The translations under genes and the position numbers were made by a program. Positions 7,293 through 16,278 of a stretch of 64,000 nt of DNA are shown one piece after another. Origin of the DNA: an uncultured Bacteroides sp. (GTDB taxonomy: Bacteria; Bacteroidota; Bacteroidia; Bacteroidales; Bacteroidaceae); assembly GCA_947574505.1 (NCBI GenBank), contig CANPJW010000005.1:1-64000 (forward strand), written 5' to 3'. Under the pieces are notes generated by a model. It saw only the letters and a program-made list of their open reading frames with translations. It did not search any database and had not been told where the DNA came from. The stretch's first letter is position 1; each line of letters opens with the position of its first letter.

Positions 7293-10200
7293 TTATTGAG
7301 TGTTGACAGGCGGTTTCTCTCTGTATTGGGTAGGGGAACAACCTGTATGCTGTTTGAATACAGTGCTGAAATATCTGGCGGTCGAGAATCCTGTCTTATC
7401 TGCTATGTCATTGACACTGAGTTCTGTATGGAGAATAAGCCAGATAGCTCTCTCCATACGTATTTTGGTTATATAGTCGTTGGCTCCCATATCTGTCAAT
7501 GCTTTCAGCTTATTGTATAAAGAAGCTCTGCTGATTCCTATTTTGTTGCAAATGAATGGAATACCCAACTGTTCGTTATCCAGATGTTCTGTGATTATCT
7601 GATTCAGGCGATTTAAAAATTCTTCATCGGCCGAACTGAAGGTTCCTTCTTCGGGTGGCGGCAGAGGACCGATGTCTGTATAGCGGGTACGCATCCGTTC
7701 CCGGTTATGCAGTTGGCTACAGACAATTGCATACAGCATACTTACTTCAAAAGGTTTTGTGATGTAGGCGTCTGCTCCGTTTTTATAACCATATAGTTGG
7801 CTTTCTTCGTCATTACGTGCAGTGAGCAGGATAACCGGGATATGGCTTATTTCCAAATCTTCTTTTATTTGTTTACATAGCTCATAGCCGTTCATATGGG
7901 GCATTTGGATATCGCTTACAACTATATGAGGACGTTTTTCCCGGCAAAGACGCAATGCTTCCTCTCCATCGGCGGCTACCCATATTGTCTTAAACCGGTC
8001 TTTCAGGGCTGTTGCCAGATAATCGGTCAGGTCTTTGTTGTCATCTACTATTAATAAGGTATGGCTTGGGGCTGTTTTATTTTCTTCCTGTTGTTCGGGA
8101 ATGCTTTCTGTTTCTTGCGTGGGTGCCAAAAGTGTATTCAGATATTCTTGTGGGTGCAGCGTGATATTTCCCGGTTCGGTATTTAATGGAAGTTCGAACC
8201 AGAAAGTGGCTCCCGGACTTCCGAAATTCTTGTTGTCGTAGGCTCCAATGTTGCCTCCGTGTTGTTCGACCAGTATTTTAGAATAGGACAATCCGATTCC
8301 TGTGCCGGGACGACTGTTGTTGCCTTGGTAAAAGCGGACAAAGAGATTGTTGGTATCCACATCTTTCAGTCCCGGACCTTGGTCGGAAATGGATATGCGT
8401 ACTCTTGTCCTGTCTTCCGACAAACGGGTTGAAATGCTGATTGTACTCTCATCGGGAGTATATTTCAATGCGTTAATTAATAGGTTGGTCAGGATAGTGG
8501 TACATTTTTCTTTGTCGAAGCACAAGGTTTGAATCTCCGGCTCAGGTTGATAGACGAGCGTGATGCCTCTGACGGAGGCTTCCGGTTTAAAATCGGAAAT
8601 CAGTTGCTCCGCCCATTCATCCAATTGTATGCTCTGGATATGGAGTGTGCTTTGTCCTACTTCCATTTTGCGAACATTCAGAACAGTATTCAGAATGTTC
8701 TTCATCCGTTCAGATTGTTTACAGATGCTTTGGATCAACGGATAATTTTCGTTGTCGGCGGTAAGTTTGTCCATTAGTTGTTTCAAGGGTGCATGTATCA
8801 AGGTCAGTGGAGTCCGGAGCTCATGGCTGATGTTGATGAGAAAGCGCACTTTTTCTTCGTATACCTGCTGTTCATGTTCTTTCATTGCCCACTTTAGCTT
8901 GGTTTCTTTGTTGCGCAATATCAGGATGAAAGTGAGGATGACACTGATGAAGATAAAAAGGGTGCAACTTAGGATGAACCAGCCGGATTTATACCAGGGA
9001 GGCAGTACTGTCAGGGTAAGAATATCATAGTCTGCTGTCCAGTCACCGTTGCGGGTACTACAGGCGGCTTTTATGTGATAACTGCCTGTAGGCAGACTGC
9101 TTAAGTTTATTTCCGGTAAATAAGAATAGATGTTTTGTCCGTTCAGTCCTGTAATGGTGTATCTATACATGGGTTTGCGGAAAATATCCTTATCACGGGT
9201 GATGATTTTGATGATGATCGGTTTGCTTTTTTCATTGACACTAAGTTGGTGGTCGTTTGATATCCGGTCGTAGACACGTTCTCCGCCCACTAGGATGTCG
9301 GCCAGTTGAAGAGTGGGGAGAAGTGCGGGTTCGTCAGGTAAGTGCCGGTTGATATGTAGCAAGCCGTTTACACCTCCCATATAGACATCTCCGGATGAAG
9401 AGAGCAACCGGGGTTTCTCCAGATATTCGTTTTGTACCACTCCGTCCGGTTCACCGAATAAGATGAACTTCTTTTCTTTAATCAGATATGCGAATAATTT
9501 TTCTTCCGTTCCTATCCATACACGTCCTTGCCGGTCACAAATGAGCGAGCTTATTTCATTAATCAGGGTATTGGGGACAAGGGTATATTGCTTTGTACCC
9601 GGATTATAATAACTTAAACCATGGTTACTGCCTATCCATAGCAATCCGTTCTCGTCTTGTGAAACAGAATTGAACACGGTGTCTGTTTGACAGGTAAATA
9701 TAAGTTCCAGTTCGTTGAGGCTGGAGTTGATATGATAGATATGTTCCAAATCGTGCAGATAGCAATCCTCTCCTGTGCTGTTTATGGGTAACAATGTACC
9801 GACAATATCAGTGATGCCTTTTCCCTTGGTGATGGGAATGAATTGCTTTTTACCAATATGGTATTTATAAGGTATTTCGGATAACATCAAAATGGTTTCA
9901 GGAGTATTTTGATATACATTGACTGTTTTTCCCCGATGGCATAAAATATCATTAATGCTGTCGTTGATAATGACAAGCGGCTGATATCGGTGGGTTTCTT
10001 TATGAAAGATAAACAGGCCTTGGCTGAATAGCGAAACCAGCAGATGGTCTTTGTCCATGCCGGTGATGGAAGCCACCTTTTCTTCCCAGGTAGAAAGTAT
10101 GTGATGAAACTTTCCGGTGGCCGGGTCGAAGAGGTTGATGCCCCCTCCGTCTGTTCCGATCCATATTTGATTGTCATGGTCCTGATAAATGGATAGGATT

Positions 10201-11225
10201 GTTTTCTCACTCAGTCCGTAATTCTGTCCCGGCAGTACGTCTTGATAGGTTTTCATTCCTACCTCTTTAATATTGATTAATCCGTTACGTACACTTCCTG
10301 CCCACATATTGTCGCTTTTGTCGTTATATAGACAAAGAATAGAGTTGGCAGGCAAGGAGTAACGATCTCCCGGAATGTACCTCAATGTCGATATCTTGCC
10401 GGTCTGCGGATTGAGAATATGGATTCCTCCTCCGTCTGTACCCATCCATATTTGTCCGTTATGCTCTTCTAATGATAGCACTACATTGGTTTTGAGGGGA
10501 GAGTTTTGTGTATGATAGGTCTGTAATTGTTTTCCATTGCGGTCATAACAGCTTACTCCCTGATTGTAATGAGCTACCCATACATTCCCTTTTTTATCAA
10601 TCAACAGTGAGATAATCTGTTCACTGTTGAAGGGAACAGGACGGGTGTTGCCCGTAGCGATATCAATAAACAGAGCTTTTGCCCATCGGTTGGTGGCCAG
10701 GAGAGTGCGGGAATCCCATTGGTAAAGATTGGAAATATGATACTTGCCGTTCGGCTTCAACGTATGGAACAGGTTGATAATATGGTCTTCATAGTTGTAT
10801 TTGTATAGACTGCCTCTTCCCCCGAAGATTACTCCGTCCTCCCATAGGCAAAGAGAACTGGCTATTACCGGATTGTTGTCTTTATCCCGCACAAGGGTAA
10901 ACTTGTCTTCTTTTTCATTGTAGCGGAATACTCCCTTTTCTGTGATGGCCCAAATGGTATGTTCTTCATCTTCCAAAATATGTGTGACATTACCGCGCAG
11001 ATATCTTCGCTGTTCGTAACCGTCGAATCGTCCGATTCCTGAGCGTGTCCCTATCCAGACATATCCTTTTTCCTGACTGACTTCCATACAGCGTACCATG
11101 GAGGAAAGTCCGTTTTGAGAGGGGATTTGTTGGAAAAAGTACTGTTTGGCTTCTGATATAGAATGCAGTAGAGTGAATAGAAGGAGCAAGGACAGGATTC
11201 GTATGTTGTGGGCAGATGTTTTCAT
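7293..11225 (-). CDS. Hybrid two-component system regulator (HTCS) of PUL1
   Basis: The protein has 1310 residues with the full HTCS layout. A signal peptide (1-26) is followed by a periplasmic two-propeller sensor of repeated VWIGT.GGI..F-type blades (about 28-680), a Y_Y_Y domain (about 690-745) and a membrane span (about 748-770). Next come HisKA with NISHELRTPL (His801), an HATPase with GTGIGLSYSKILVEQHGG, a receiver with VVSDIQMPHMNG (Asp1105) and a C-terminal AraC-type HTH (about 1205-1300). In the family, glycan fragments bind the periplasmic sensor and the HTH activates the PUL's susCD. It is encoded next to the esterase and divergent from susCD. All phospho-relay residues are present. 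Confidence 0.95.
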   Translation of the reverse strand: MKTSAHNIRILSLLLLFTLLHSISEAKQYFFQQIPSQNGLSSMVRCMEVSQEKGYVWIGTRSGIGRFDGYEQRRYLRGNVTHILEDEEHTIWAITEKGVFRYNEKEDKFTLVRDKDNNPVIASSLCLWEDGVIFGGRGSLYKYNYEDHIINLFHTLKPNGKYHISNLYQWDSRTLLATNRWAKALFIDIATGNTRPVPFNSEQIISLLIDKKGNVWVAHYNQGVSCYDRNGKQLQTYHTQNSPLKTNVVLSLEEHNGQIWMGTDGGGIHILNPQTGKISTLRYIPGDRYSLPANSILCLYNDKSDNMWAGSVRNGLINIKEVGMKTYQDVLPGQNYGLSEKTILSIYQDHDNQIWIGTDGGGINLFDPATGKFHHILSTWEEKVASITGMDKDHLLVSLFSQGLFIFHKETHRYQPLVIINDSINDILCHRGKTVNVYQNTPETILMLSEIPYKYHIGKKQFIPITKGKGITDIVGTLLPINSTGEDCYLHDLEHIYHINSSLNELELIFTCQTDTVFNSVSQDENGLLWIGSNHGLSYYNPGTKQYTLVPNTLINEISSLICDRQGRVWIGTEEKLFAYLIKEKKFILFGEPDGVVQNEYLEKPRLLSSSGDVYMGGVNGLLHINRHLPDEPALLPTLQLADILVGGERVYDRISNDHQLSVNEKSKPIIIKIITRDKDIFRKPMYRYTITGLNGQNIYSYLPEINLSSLPTGSYHIKAACSTRNGDWTADYDILTLTVLPPWYKSGWFILSCTLFIFISVILTFILILRNKETKLKWAMKEHEQQVYEEKVRFLINISHELRTPLTLIHAPLKQLMDKLTADNENYPLIQSICKQSERMKNILNTVLNVRKMEVGQSTLHIQSIQLDEWAEQLISDFKPEASVRGITLVYQPEPEIQTLCFDKEKCTTILTNLLINALKYTPDESTISISTRLSEDRTRVRISISDQGPGLKDVDTNNLFVRFYQGNNSRPGTGIGLSYSKILVEQHGGNIGAYDNKNFGSPGATFWFELPLNTEPGNITLHPQEYLNTLLAPTQETESIPEQQEENKTAPSHTLLIVDDNKDLTDYLATALKDRFKTIWVAADGEEALRLCREKRPHIVVSDIQMPHMNGYELCKQIKEDLEISHIPVILLTARNDEESQLYGYKNGADAYITKPFEVSMLYAIVCSQLHNRERMRTRYTDIGPLPPPEEGTFSSADEEFLNRLNQIITEHLDNEQLGIPFICNKIGISRASLYNKLKALTDMGANDYITKIRMERAIWLILHTELSVNDIADKTGFSTARYFSTVFKQHTGCSPTQYREKPPVNTQ

Positions 11226-11246
11226 TGCTTACTCAAGGTTTGGGAA

Positions 11247-11277
11247 CAAAAATAGTTGATTGTCTTGAATAACACAA
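11247..11277 (-). promoter_or_regulatory. Putative promoter of the PUL1 HTCS gene
   Basis: On the minus strand the -7 box reads TATTTTTG (11247-11254), and a TTG -33 element (11275-11277) is separated from it by 20 bases. Both fit the Bacteroides sigma-factor consensus, 22 bases ahead of the HTCS start. Confidence 0.45.
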
Positions 11278-11360
11278 CAAAATGACGTATGAATAATGCG
11301 GACAACCGATAAAAAGTCTCTTTTTGGCTGATTAATTCCTGTCTGCTCCTTCGTTTCCTT

Positions 11361-12746
11361 TTATTTTGCTATAGCATCGTAAACAGCTTTTGCCATCACT
11401 TTCGCTCCTTCTTCATTGGGATGGATATGGTCGGGGAATAATTCCGGCATTCCATCCATTGCGCTGTGAAGGTCAATGACAGGCAGCTTGTTTTTCTTGG
11501 CAACCTTCTTAATCATAGGTATAATCTCTTTTGAGATGATATCATCATTAATGCTTTCTCCGGTAAGATATGCCTTTGAAGGATAGCATAGATAGATTTC
11601 AGGTTGTGAGGGAAGGGCTTTAAAGGCGTCAATCATGGTTTGTGTATCTTTTATGAAATCTGCTTTATGTACCCAGTTGAATGACTTGCTGTCATTGGTT
11701 CCCAGTTTGATAACAACGATATTGGGGTTGAACGCCAATGCTTGTTGGTAAGCTTGTTCTTTCATATAAGGGCGATCACCTTTATTCAGCATGGTACGTG
11801 CGCTGACTCCAAAGTTTTTCACCCAGTATTTATCTCCTAGCAAACGGCCTAGAACGGAGGGATAGCTGTCGTGGCTCCGGTTTTTGATTCCTGCTCCGTA
11901 AGTAATGCTGTTGCCTACACAGGCTACCCGGACAGCATCTTTACGGGGAGCTTTGAAACTGCGCAACCAGGCGGATAAATCGTTTAACATCTCATTCTTG
12001 TAAATGAAGTTTTCGCGGATACCCCAGCCATGTCCGCCACTGGCATAAATATGGAGTACGGCTGGTACATGATTCTTGTGCAGCCCCAGGTAATAATTTA
12101 CCCCATTGGCAGGAGGAACTGTCTTGTCATCGTCACTGTAGGCGATAAAGGCGCGGGGAGTTTCTTTGGTTACTTGTTTCTCATTGGAAAATTCGGTTTC
12201 CAGTTCGGCGGAAGCGTCCTTACCTAAAAGATTATCGTGAGATCCTATGTGAGTATAGGATTTATCCATGGTGATGACAGGATAGAACAGGATTTGAAAG
12301 TTAGGGCGGAGTTCGGGGCGGGTATGTGTGGCGATGGTTGAAGCTAGATGCCCTCCGGCAGAGGAGCCCATTATACCTATATCATATGGATTCAGATTCC
12401 ATACATCGGCACTGTCGCGTGCCATTTTCATGGCAGCTTCGGCGTCCGAGATGGGGAGAGTGCGGTCACCATGAGGCATCCGATATTTCAGTACAATCAG
12501 TGCGATGCCTTGTTTGTTGAAGTAAGGTGCCCAGTCATAGCCTTCGTGGTTGACAGCCAGTCCGCCATATCCGCCACCCGGACAGGCTACTATGGCACGG
12601 CCTGTCGCCAGTTCGGGAGCCGGAAGGAAGACGCGGAGCGAAGGGGTGTCAATATCAAACGGTTGGGGAGCCTTTTGGGCGGCCAAGGGAAAAGATGCTG
12701 ATAAGAAGAACAGCAGGATCGTTAAAATAGAAAATTTTAGTTTCAT
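11361..12746 (-). CDS. Two-domain secreted esterase (alpha/beta hydrolase + SGNH)
   Basis: The start is taken at 12746, where a signal peptide begins (MKLKFSILTILLFFLSA, cleaved near LAAQ), not at the upstream in-frame ATG at 12821, giving 461 residues. The N-terminal half is an alpha/beta hydrolase of the BD-FAE/acetyl-xylan esterase type with GSSAGGHLA (nucleophile Ser129). The C-terminal half is an SGNH/GDSL esterase with block I GNSITYGAG (Ser280), block III GTND and block V DHIHP (Asp439, His442). Two complete esterase sites in one chain suggest removal of O-acetyl groups from glycan or sialic acid; the substrate is inferred. It lies between the HTCS and susC of PUL1, convergent with neither. 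Confidence 0.87.
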   Translation of the reverse strand: MKLKFSILTILLFFLSASFPLAAQKAPQPFDIDTPSLRVFLPAPELATGRAIVACPGGGYGGLAVNHEGYDWAPYFNKQGIALIVLKYRMPHGDRTLPISDAEAAMKMARDSADVWNLNPYDIGIMGSSAGGHLASTIATHTRPELRPNFQILFYPVITMDKSYTHIGSHDNLLGKDASAELETEFSNEKQVTKETPRAFIAYSDDDKTVPPANGVNYYLGLHKNHVPAVLHIYASGGHGWGIRENFIYKNEMLNDLSAWLRSFKAPRKDAVRVACVGNSITYGAGIKNRSHDSYPSVLGRLLGDKYWVKNFGVSARTMLNKGDRPYMKEQAYQQALAFNPNIVVIKLGTNDSKSFNWVHKADFIKDTQTMIDAFKALPSQPEIYLCYPSKAYLTGESINDDIISKEIIPMIKKVAKKNKLPVIDLHSAMDGMPELFPDHIHPNEEGAKVMAKAVYDAIAK

Positions 12747-12784
12747 AATATATTGATTAATGGATAAAAACATATTTGGAGATA

Positions 12785-12792
12785 CAAAGATA
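12785..12792 (-). promoter_or_regulatory. Putative -7 box of the esterase gene
   Basis: The minus-strand reading is TATCTTTG, a perfect TAnnTTTG match, 38 bases upstream of the chosen esterase start at 12746. It lies inside the upstream in-frame extension (to 12821), which also argues for the shorter protein. Confidence 0.5.
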
Positions 12793-12910
12793 CTTGTTTT
12801 TATATTTGGGTTGGTTGTCATTGTCCTTAAAAAAACAATGGCCGGGTTTCCGACTTTGTTTATTACTCCTCTAAAATTGACTATTTCTCGGTGAAATGGA
12901 CCTTTTTAGC

Positions 12911-12918
12911 TAATTTTG
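12911..12918 (+). promoter_or_regulatory. Possible -7 box upstream of PUL1 susC
   Basis: TAATTTTG matches TAnnTTTG, 109 bases before the susC start. No well-spaced -33 was found, which would be compatible with a promoter needing the HTCS activator. The rest of 12822-13027 shows no gene. Confidence 0.3.
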
Positions 12919-13027
12919 GACTTAAAAATAGTGATTATTGTACCCCTTATACTTCTGTTTTCCTCTACATTTGCCACAGATTAAAATAATGTTAACTATC
13001 ATAAATTACTAATTTAAATTTAATTCT

Positions 13028-16000
13028 ATGAAGAAGAACCTCTTTAACGTTTTTCTAGTGTGTGTCTTCTGTGTGGCAGCAATTCCAGATATGTTTGCCC
13101 AGCAGATAAAAGTAACAGGTAAAGTTACTGACAGTACGAACGAGGGGATGCCCGGTGTGAATGTACAAGTGAAAGGTACAGCCACGGGAACCATTACAGA
13201 TTTTGATGGCAATTATTCTATTGATGTTCCTGACTCCAAATCTACATTAGTGTTTTCTTTTATTGGCTATGTGACCCAGCAAGTGCCGGTCGGTGGAAAA
13301 AAAGTATTGAATGTTCAGTTGAAAGATGATACCCAGACATTGGATGAAGTGGTGGTAGTGGCTTATGGTACGGCAAGAAAGAGTGATTTGACCGGTGCTA
13401 CCGCCAGCTTGCGTCCGGATGCTAACGATGCTTCTAAAACAGCTTCTTTTAATAATCTGTTGCAAGGTAAGGTGGCGGGGCTGAATGTAACTTCATCTAT
13501 GGCTGCTCCGGGAGCTGCCAGTTCTGTGACAATTCGTGGCGCTAACTCATTGCGTGGAGATAACCAGCCTCTGTATGTTATTGATAATGTCCCGCAATCT
13601 TCCACCGGGGAATTTGCAGAGTCGGCTATGGGTGGCGGTGATTTCCAGATTGCGCAGGATCCTTTAAGTGCTTTGAATCCTGCGGATATTGAAGATATCA
13701 CTGTATTAAAAGATGCCTCGGCTACGGCAATTTATGGTTCCCGCGGTGCGAATGGTGTTATTATCATTACGACTAAAAAAGGGAAAGCAGGTAAGGCTAA
13801 AGTAAACGTGACTGCAAACTTTACCATTGCGGATGCCCGTAACCTGCATAATATGTTGAATCTGGAACAGTATGCTGCTTATGCCAATATGAAGGCTAAT
13901 GCCGGCGAGGAAAAGTACTATCCGCAAGCAAATGGCGAGATGCATTATGTGTATGGTGAAAACTTGGATAAATATAAAAAAGATCCTACCAACCCTGAAT
14001 ACTATCGTGTCTTGAGTTATAAGAACTGGCAGAAAGAAGCCTATTCATCTGCTTTCTCTCAAGTCTATTCTGCATCGGTCAGCGGAGGATCGGATGCAAT
14101 GACTTATTATGTTTCGGGTGGTTTTAAGGATATAAAAGGTATTGTGAGCAATACAGGTATTAAACAAGGTGATTTGCGTGCAAACCTTACGGCTAACCTT
14201 TCAAAGTCCGTTACTATGGCGCTTGCTTTGAATGGATCTATCAAACAAAATGATATGATGACCGGGGGTAATACGACAGGTGGTATTGCCGGTTCATTGG
14301 CACGTACAGTATTGGATACAGCTCCTTATGAAATTCCGGCAGACGACCCGACATTACAAACGGACATGGACGCAAAAACTACTGTTTATAGCTGGCGGGA
14401 TGACTATGATGATATAACGGATGATAAAAGCTTTGGCGGTAGTCTGGATTTGAAATGGAATATTTGCAAATACCTTTCGTATAATCTTCGTGCCGGAGGA
14501 AATGTGAATATAAACGAACGTGCTCGTTGGTATGGCATGCAGCTCACTATCGGTGCTAATGATCAAGGTGTGCTAGCCATGGCTAATTTGAACAAGACCA
14601 ATTATAATATAGAGAACTTATTGAATTTAAATATTGACTTGGCGAAAGGTATTCATCTGGGAGCGACTGCTGGTGTAACTTATGACGGACATACATTCTT
14701 GAATAAGAATGTGAAGGGTACTCGTTTCTCTAATTTTGACTTACGTACAAAAGGGTTACACCTTGCTTCTGTGAAGACTCATGAACAACCTACCCAAAAG
14801 GATTATCAGTTACTGTCTTATCTAGGTCGTATCAATCTTTCTGCTTATGATAAATATTTGCTTACTGCATCTGTACGTGCGGACGGATCAAGTAAATTCA
14901 AAAGGGGTAACCGATGGTCTTACTTCCCTTCCTTCTCTTTGGCCTGGCGTATGGAGCAGGAAGAGTTTATGAAGCACATTAACTGGTTGAATCAAATGAA
15001 AATACGTTTAGGTTTTGGTGTTACAGGCAATCAGGGCATTAATCCCTATGCTACTTTCTCTGATTATTCACAAATAATAGATTATGCAAAAGCGACAGGG
15101 GATCAGATTTTGGCAATGGCGGTAAGCAATTTGCAGAATGACGGGTTGAAGTGGGAACGTACATCTTCTTGGAATGTGGGTCTTGATTTTGCTTTTTTCA
15201 ACAGCCGTCTGTCAGGATCAGTAGATGTATATCAGAAAAAAACCAATGATTTGCTTATTTCGCGTTCATTGCCTGCTTCCAGTGGTTTTGCAAGTGTGAT
15301 GTTGAATCAAGGTTCGTTGAAAAACAAAGGTGTTGAAATTAGTTTGAATGGAGATATTCTCCGTAACTTGAATGGTTGGAGTTGGAGTTTGGGCGGAAAC
15401 ATTGGTTTCAATAAATCAAAAATTGGTGACCTGGGTTTTGCACCGACAGATTTTGGAACCTTGAAGAATGTGCGTGGATATCAGGGAACTTCTATAGGAG
15501 ATCATTTTGGTATTGCTAATCTTTTCATTGCAGGTGAGGCACCGGGATTGTTCTTCGGATATAAGACTCAAGGTATTATTCAGCCGGAAGATATTGTAGA
15601 TGGAAAAGTTGCTTATACGGCTGCTGACGGATCAACCAAATATTATTCCAGTTCTGTGGCCAATGACTTGGGAGCCGGTAATATAAAAGCGGTGGATATG
15701 AATGAGGATGGTGTTGTGGATGAAAAGGATAAAACCATTTTAGGCAATCCGAATCCGGACTTTACTTATGGTTTCCAAACTCGTATTGCCTGGAAAGACC
15801 TGTCTGTTTCGGCTTCTTTTAATGGTGTGCATGGTAATCAGATATTGAATACGAATATCCGTTATTATACGCCCTCTCGGCAAGCTGGTAATTTGACACA
15901 AGAAGCATTCCGGAATATCTGGACGGAAGAGAATCATTCAAATCTTTATCCGTCGGCTACGGCGAATGTAAAGAACGTGGTTTATGACCGTTATATTGAG

Positions 16001-16249
16001 GATGGAAGTTACTTGCGTTGTTCGGATATCACTTTGAATTATACATTGCCAAAATCTTGGATGAAGAAAATCGGCTTTCAGAATATAGGTGTATTTGCTT
16101 CGGTTAAAAATGCATTTGTCATCACTAATTACAGTGGATACGATCCGGAAATCAATTCGTTTGCTTTTGATGGATTACGCCCGGGCATTGATATGAATGC
16201 ATTTCCAAGCCAACGTTCTTATGTCTTTGGATTAAATGTGACCTTTTAA
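13028..16249 (+). CDS. SusC-like TonB-dependent oligosaccharide transporter (PUL1)
   Basis: The protein has 1073 residues. A signal peptide (about 1-24) is followed by a carboxypeptidase-regulatory-like beta domain (KVTGKVTDSTNEGMPGVNV, about 27-112), the TonB-box region DEVVVVAYG, a plug domain with VTIRGANSLRGDNQPLYVID and DASATAIYGSRGANGVIIITTK, and a 22-strand-type barrel ending in an aromatic C-terminus (VFGLNVTF). It transports glycan fragments across the outer membrane using TonB energy, with the SusD protein as lid. susD follows after 29 bases. It is divergent from the esterase gene. Family call firm; the ligand is inferred from the enzymes downstream. Confidence 0.95.
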   Translation: MKKNLFNVFLVCVFCVAAIPDMFAQQIKVTGKVTDSTNEGMPGVNVQVKGTATGTITDFDGNYSIDVPDSKSTLVFSFIGYVTQQVPVGGKKVLNVQLKDDTQTLDEVVVVAYGTARKSDLTGATASLRPDANDASKTASFNNLLQGKVAGLNVTSSMAAPGAASSVTIRGANSLRGDNQPLYVIDNVPQSSTGEFAESAMGGGDFQIAQDPLSALNPADIEDITVLKDASATAIYGSRGANGVIIITTKKGKAGKAKVNVTANFTIADARNLHNMLNLEQYAAYANMKANAGEEKYYPQANGEMHYVYGENLDKYKKDPTNPEYYRVLSYKNWQKEAYSSAFSQVYSASVSGGSDAMTYYVSGGFKDIKGIVSNTGIKQGDLRANLTANLSKSVTMALALNGSIKQNDMMTGGNTTGGIAGSLARTVLDTAPYEIPADDPTLQTDMDAKTTVYSWRDDYDDITDDKSFGGSLDLKWNICKYLSYNLRAGGNVNINERARWYGMQLTIGANDQGVLAMANLNKTNYNIENLLNLNIDLAKGIHLGATAGVTYDGHTFLNKNVKGTRFSNFDLRTKGLHLASVKTHEQPTQKDYQLLSYLGRINLSAYDKYLLTASVRADGSSKFKRGNRWSYFPSFSLAWRMEQEEFMKHINWLNQMKIRLGFGVTGNQGINPYATFSDYSQIIDYAKATGDQILAMAVSNLQNDGLKWERTSSWNVGLDFAFFNSRLSGSVDVYQKKTNDLLISRSLPASSGFASVMLNQGSLKNKGVEISLNGDILRNLNGWSWSLGGNIGFNKSKIGDLGFAPTDFGTLKNVRGYQGTSIGDHFGIANLFIAGEAPGLFFGYKTQGIIQPEDIVDGKVAYTAADGSTKYYSSSVANDLGAGNIKAVDMNEDGVVDEKDKTILGNPNPDFTYGFQTRIAWKDLSVSASFNGVHGNQILNTNIRYYTPSRQAGNLTQEAFRNIWTEENHSNLYPSATANVKNVVYDRYIEDGSYLRCSDITLNYTLPKSWMKKIGFQNIGVFASVKNAFVITNYSGYDPEINSFAFDGLRPGIDMNAFPSQRSYVFGLNVTF

Positions 16250-16278
16250 ATAGTTTAACCGATAATTTTTTTTGTAAA

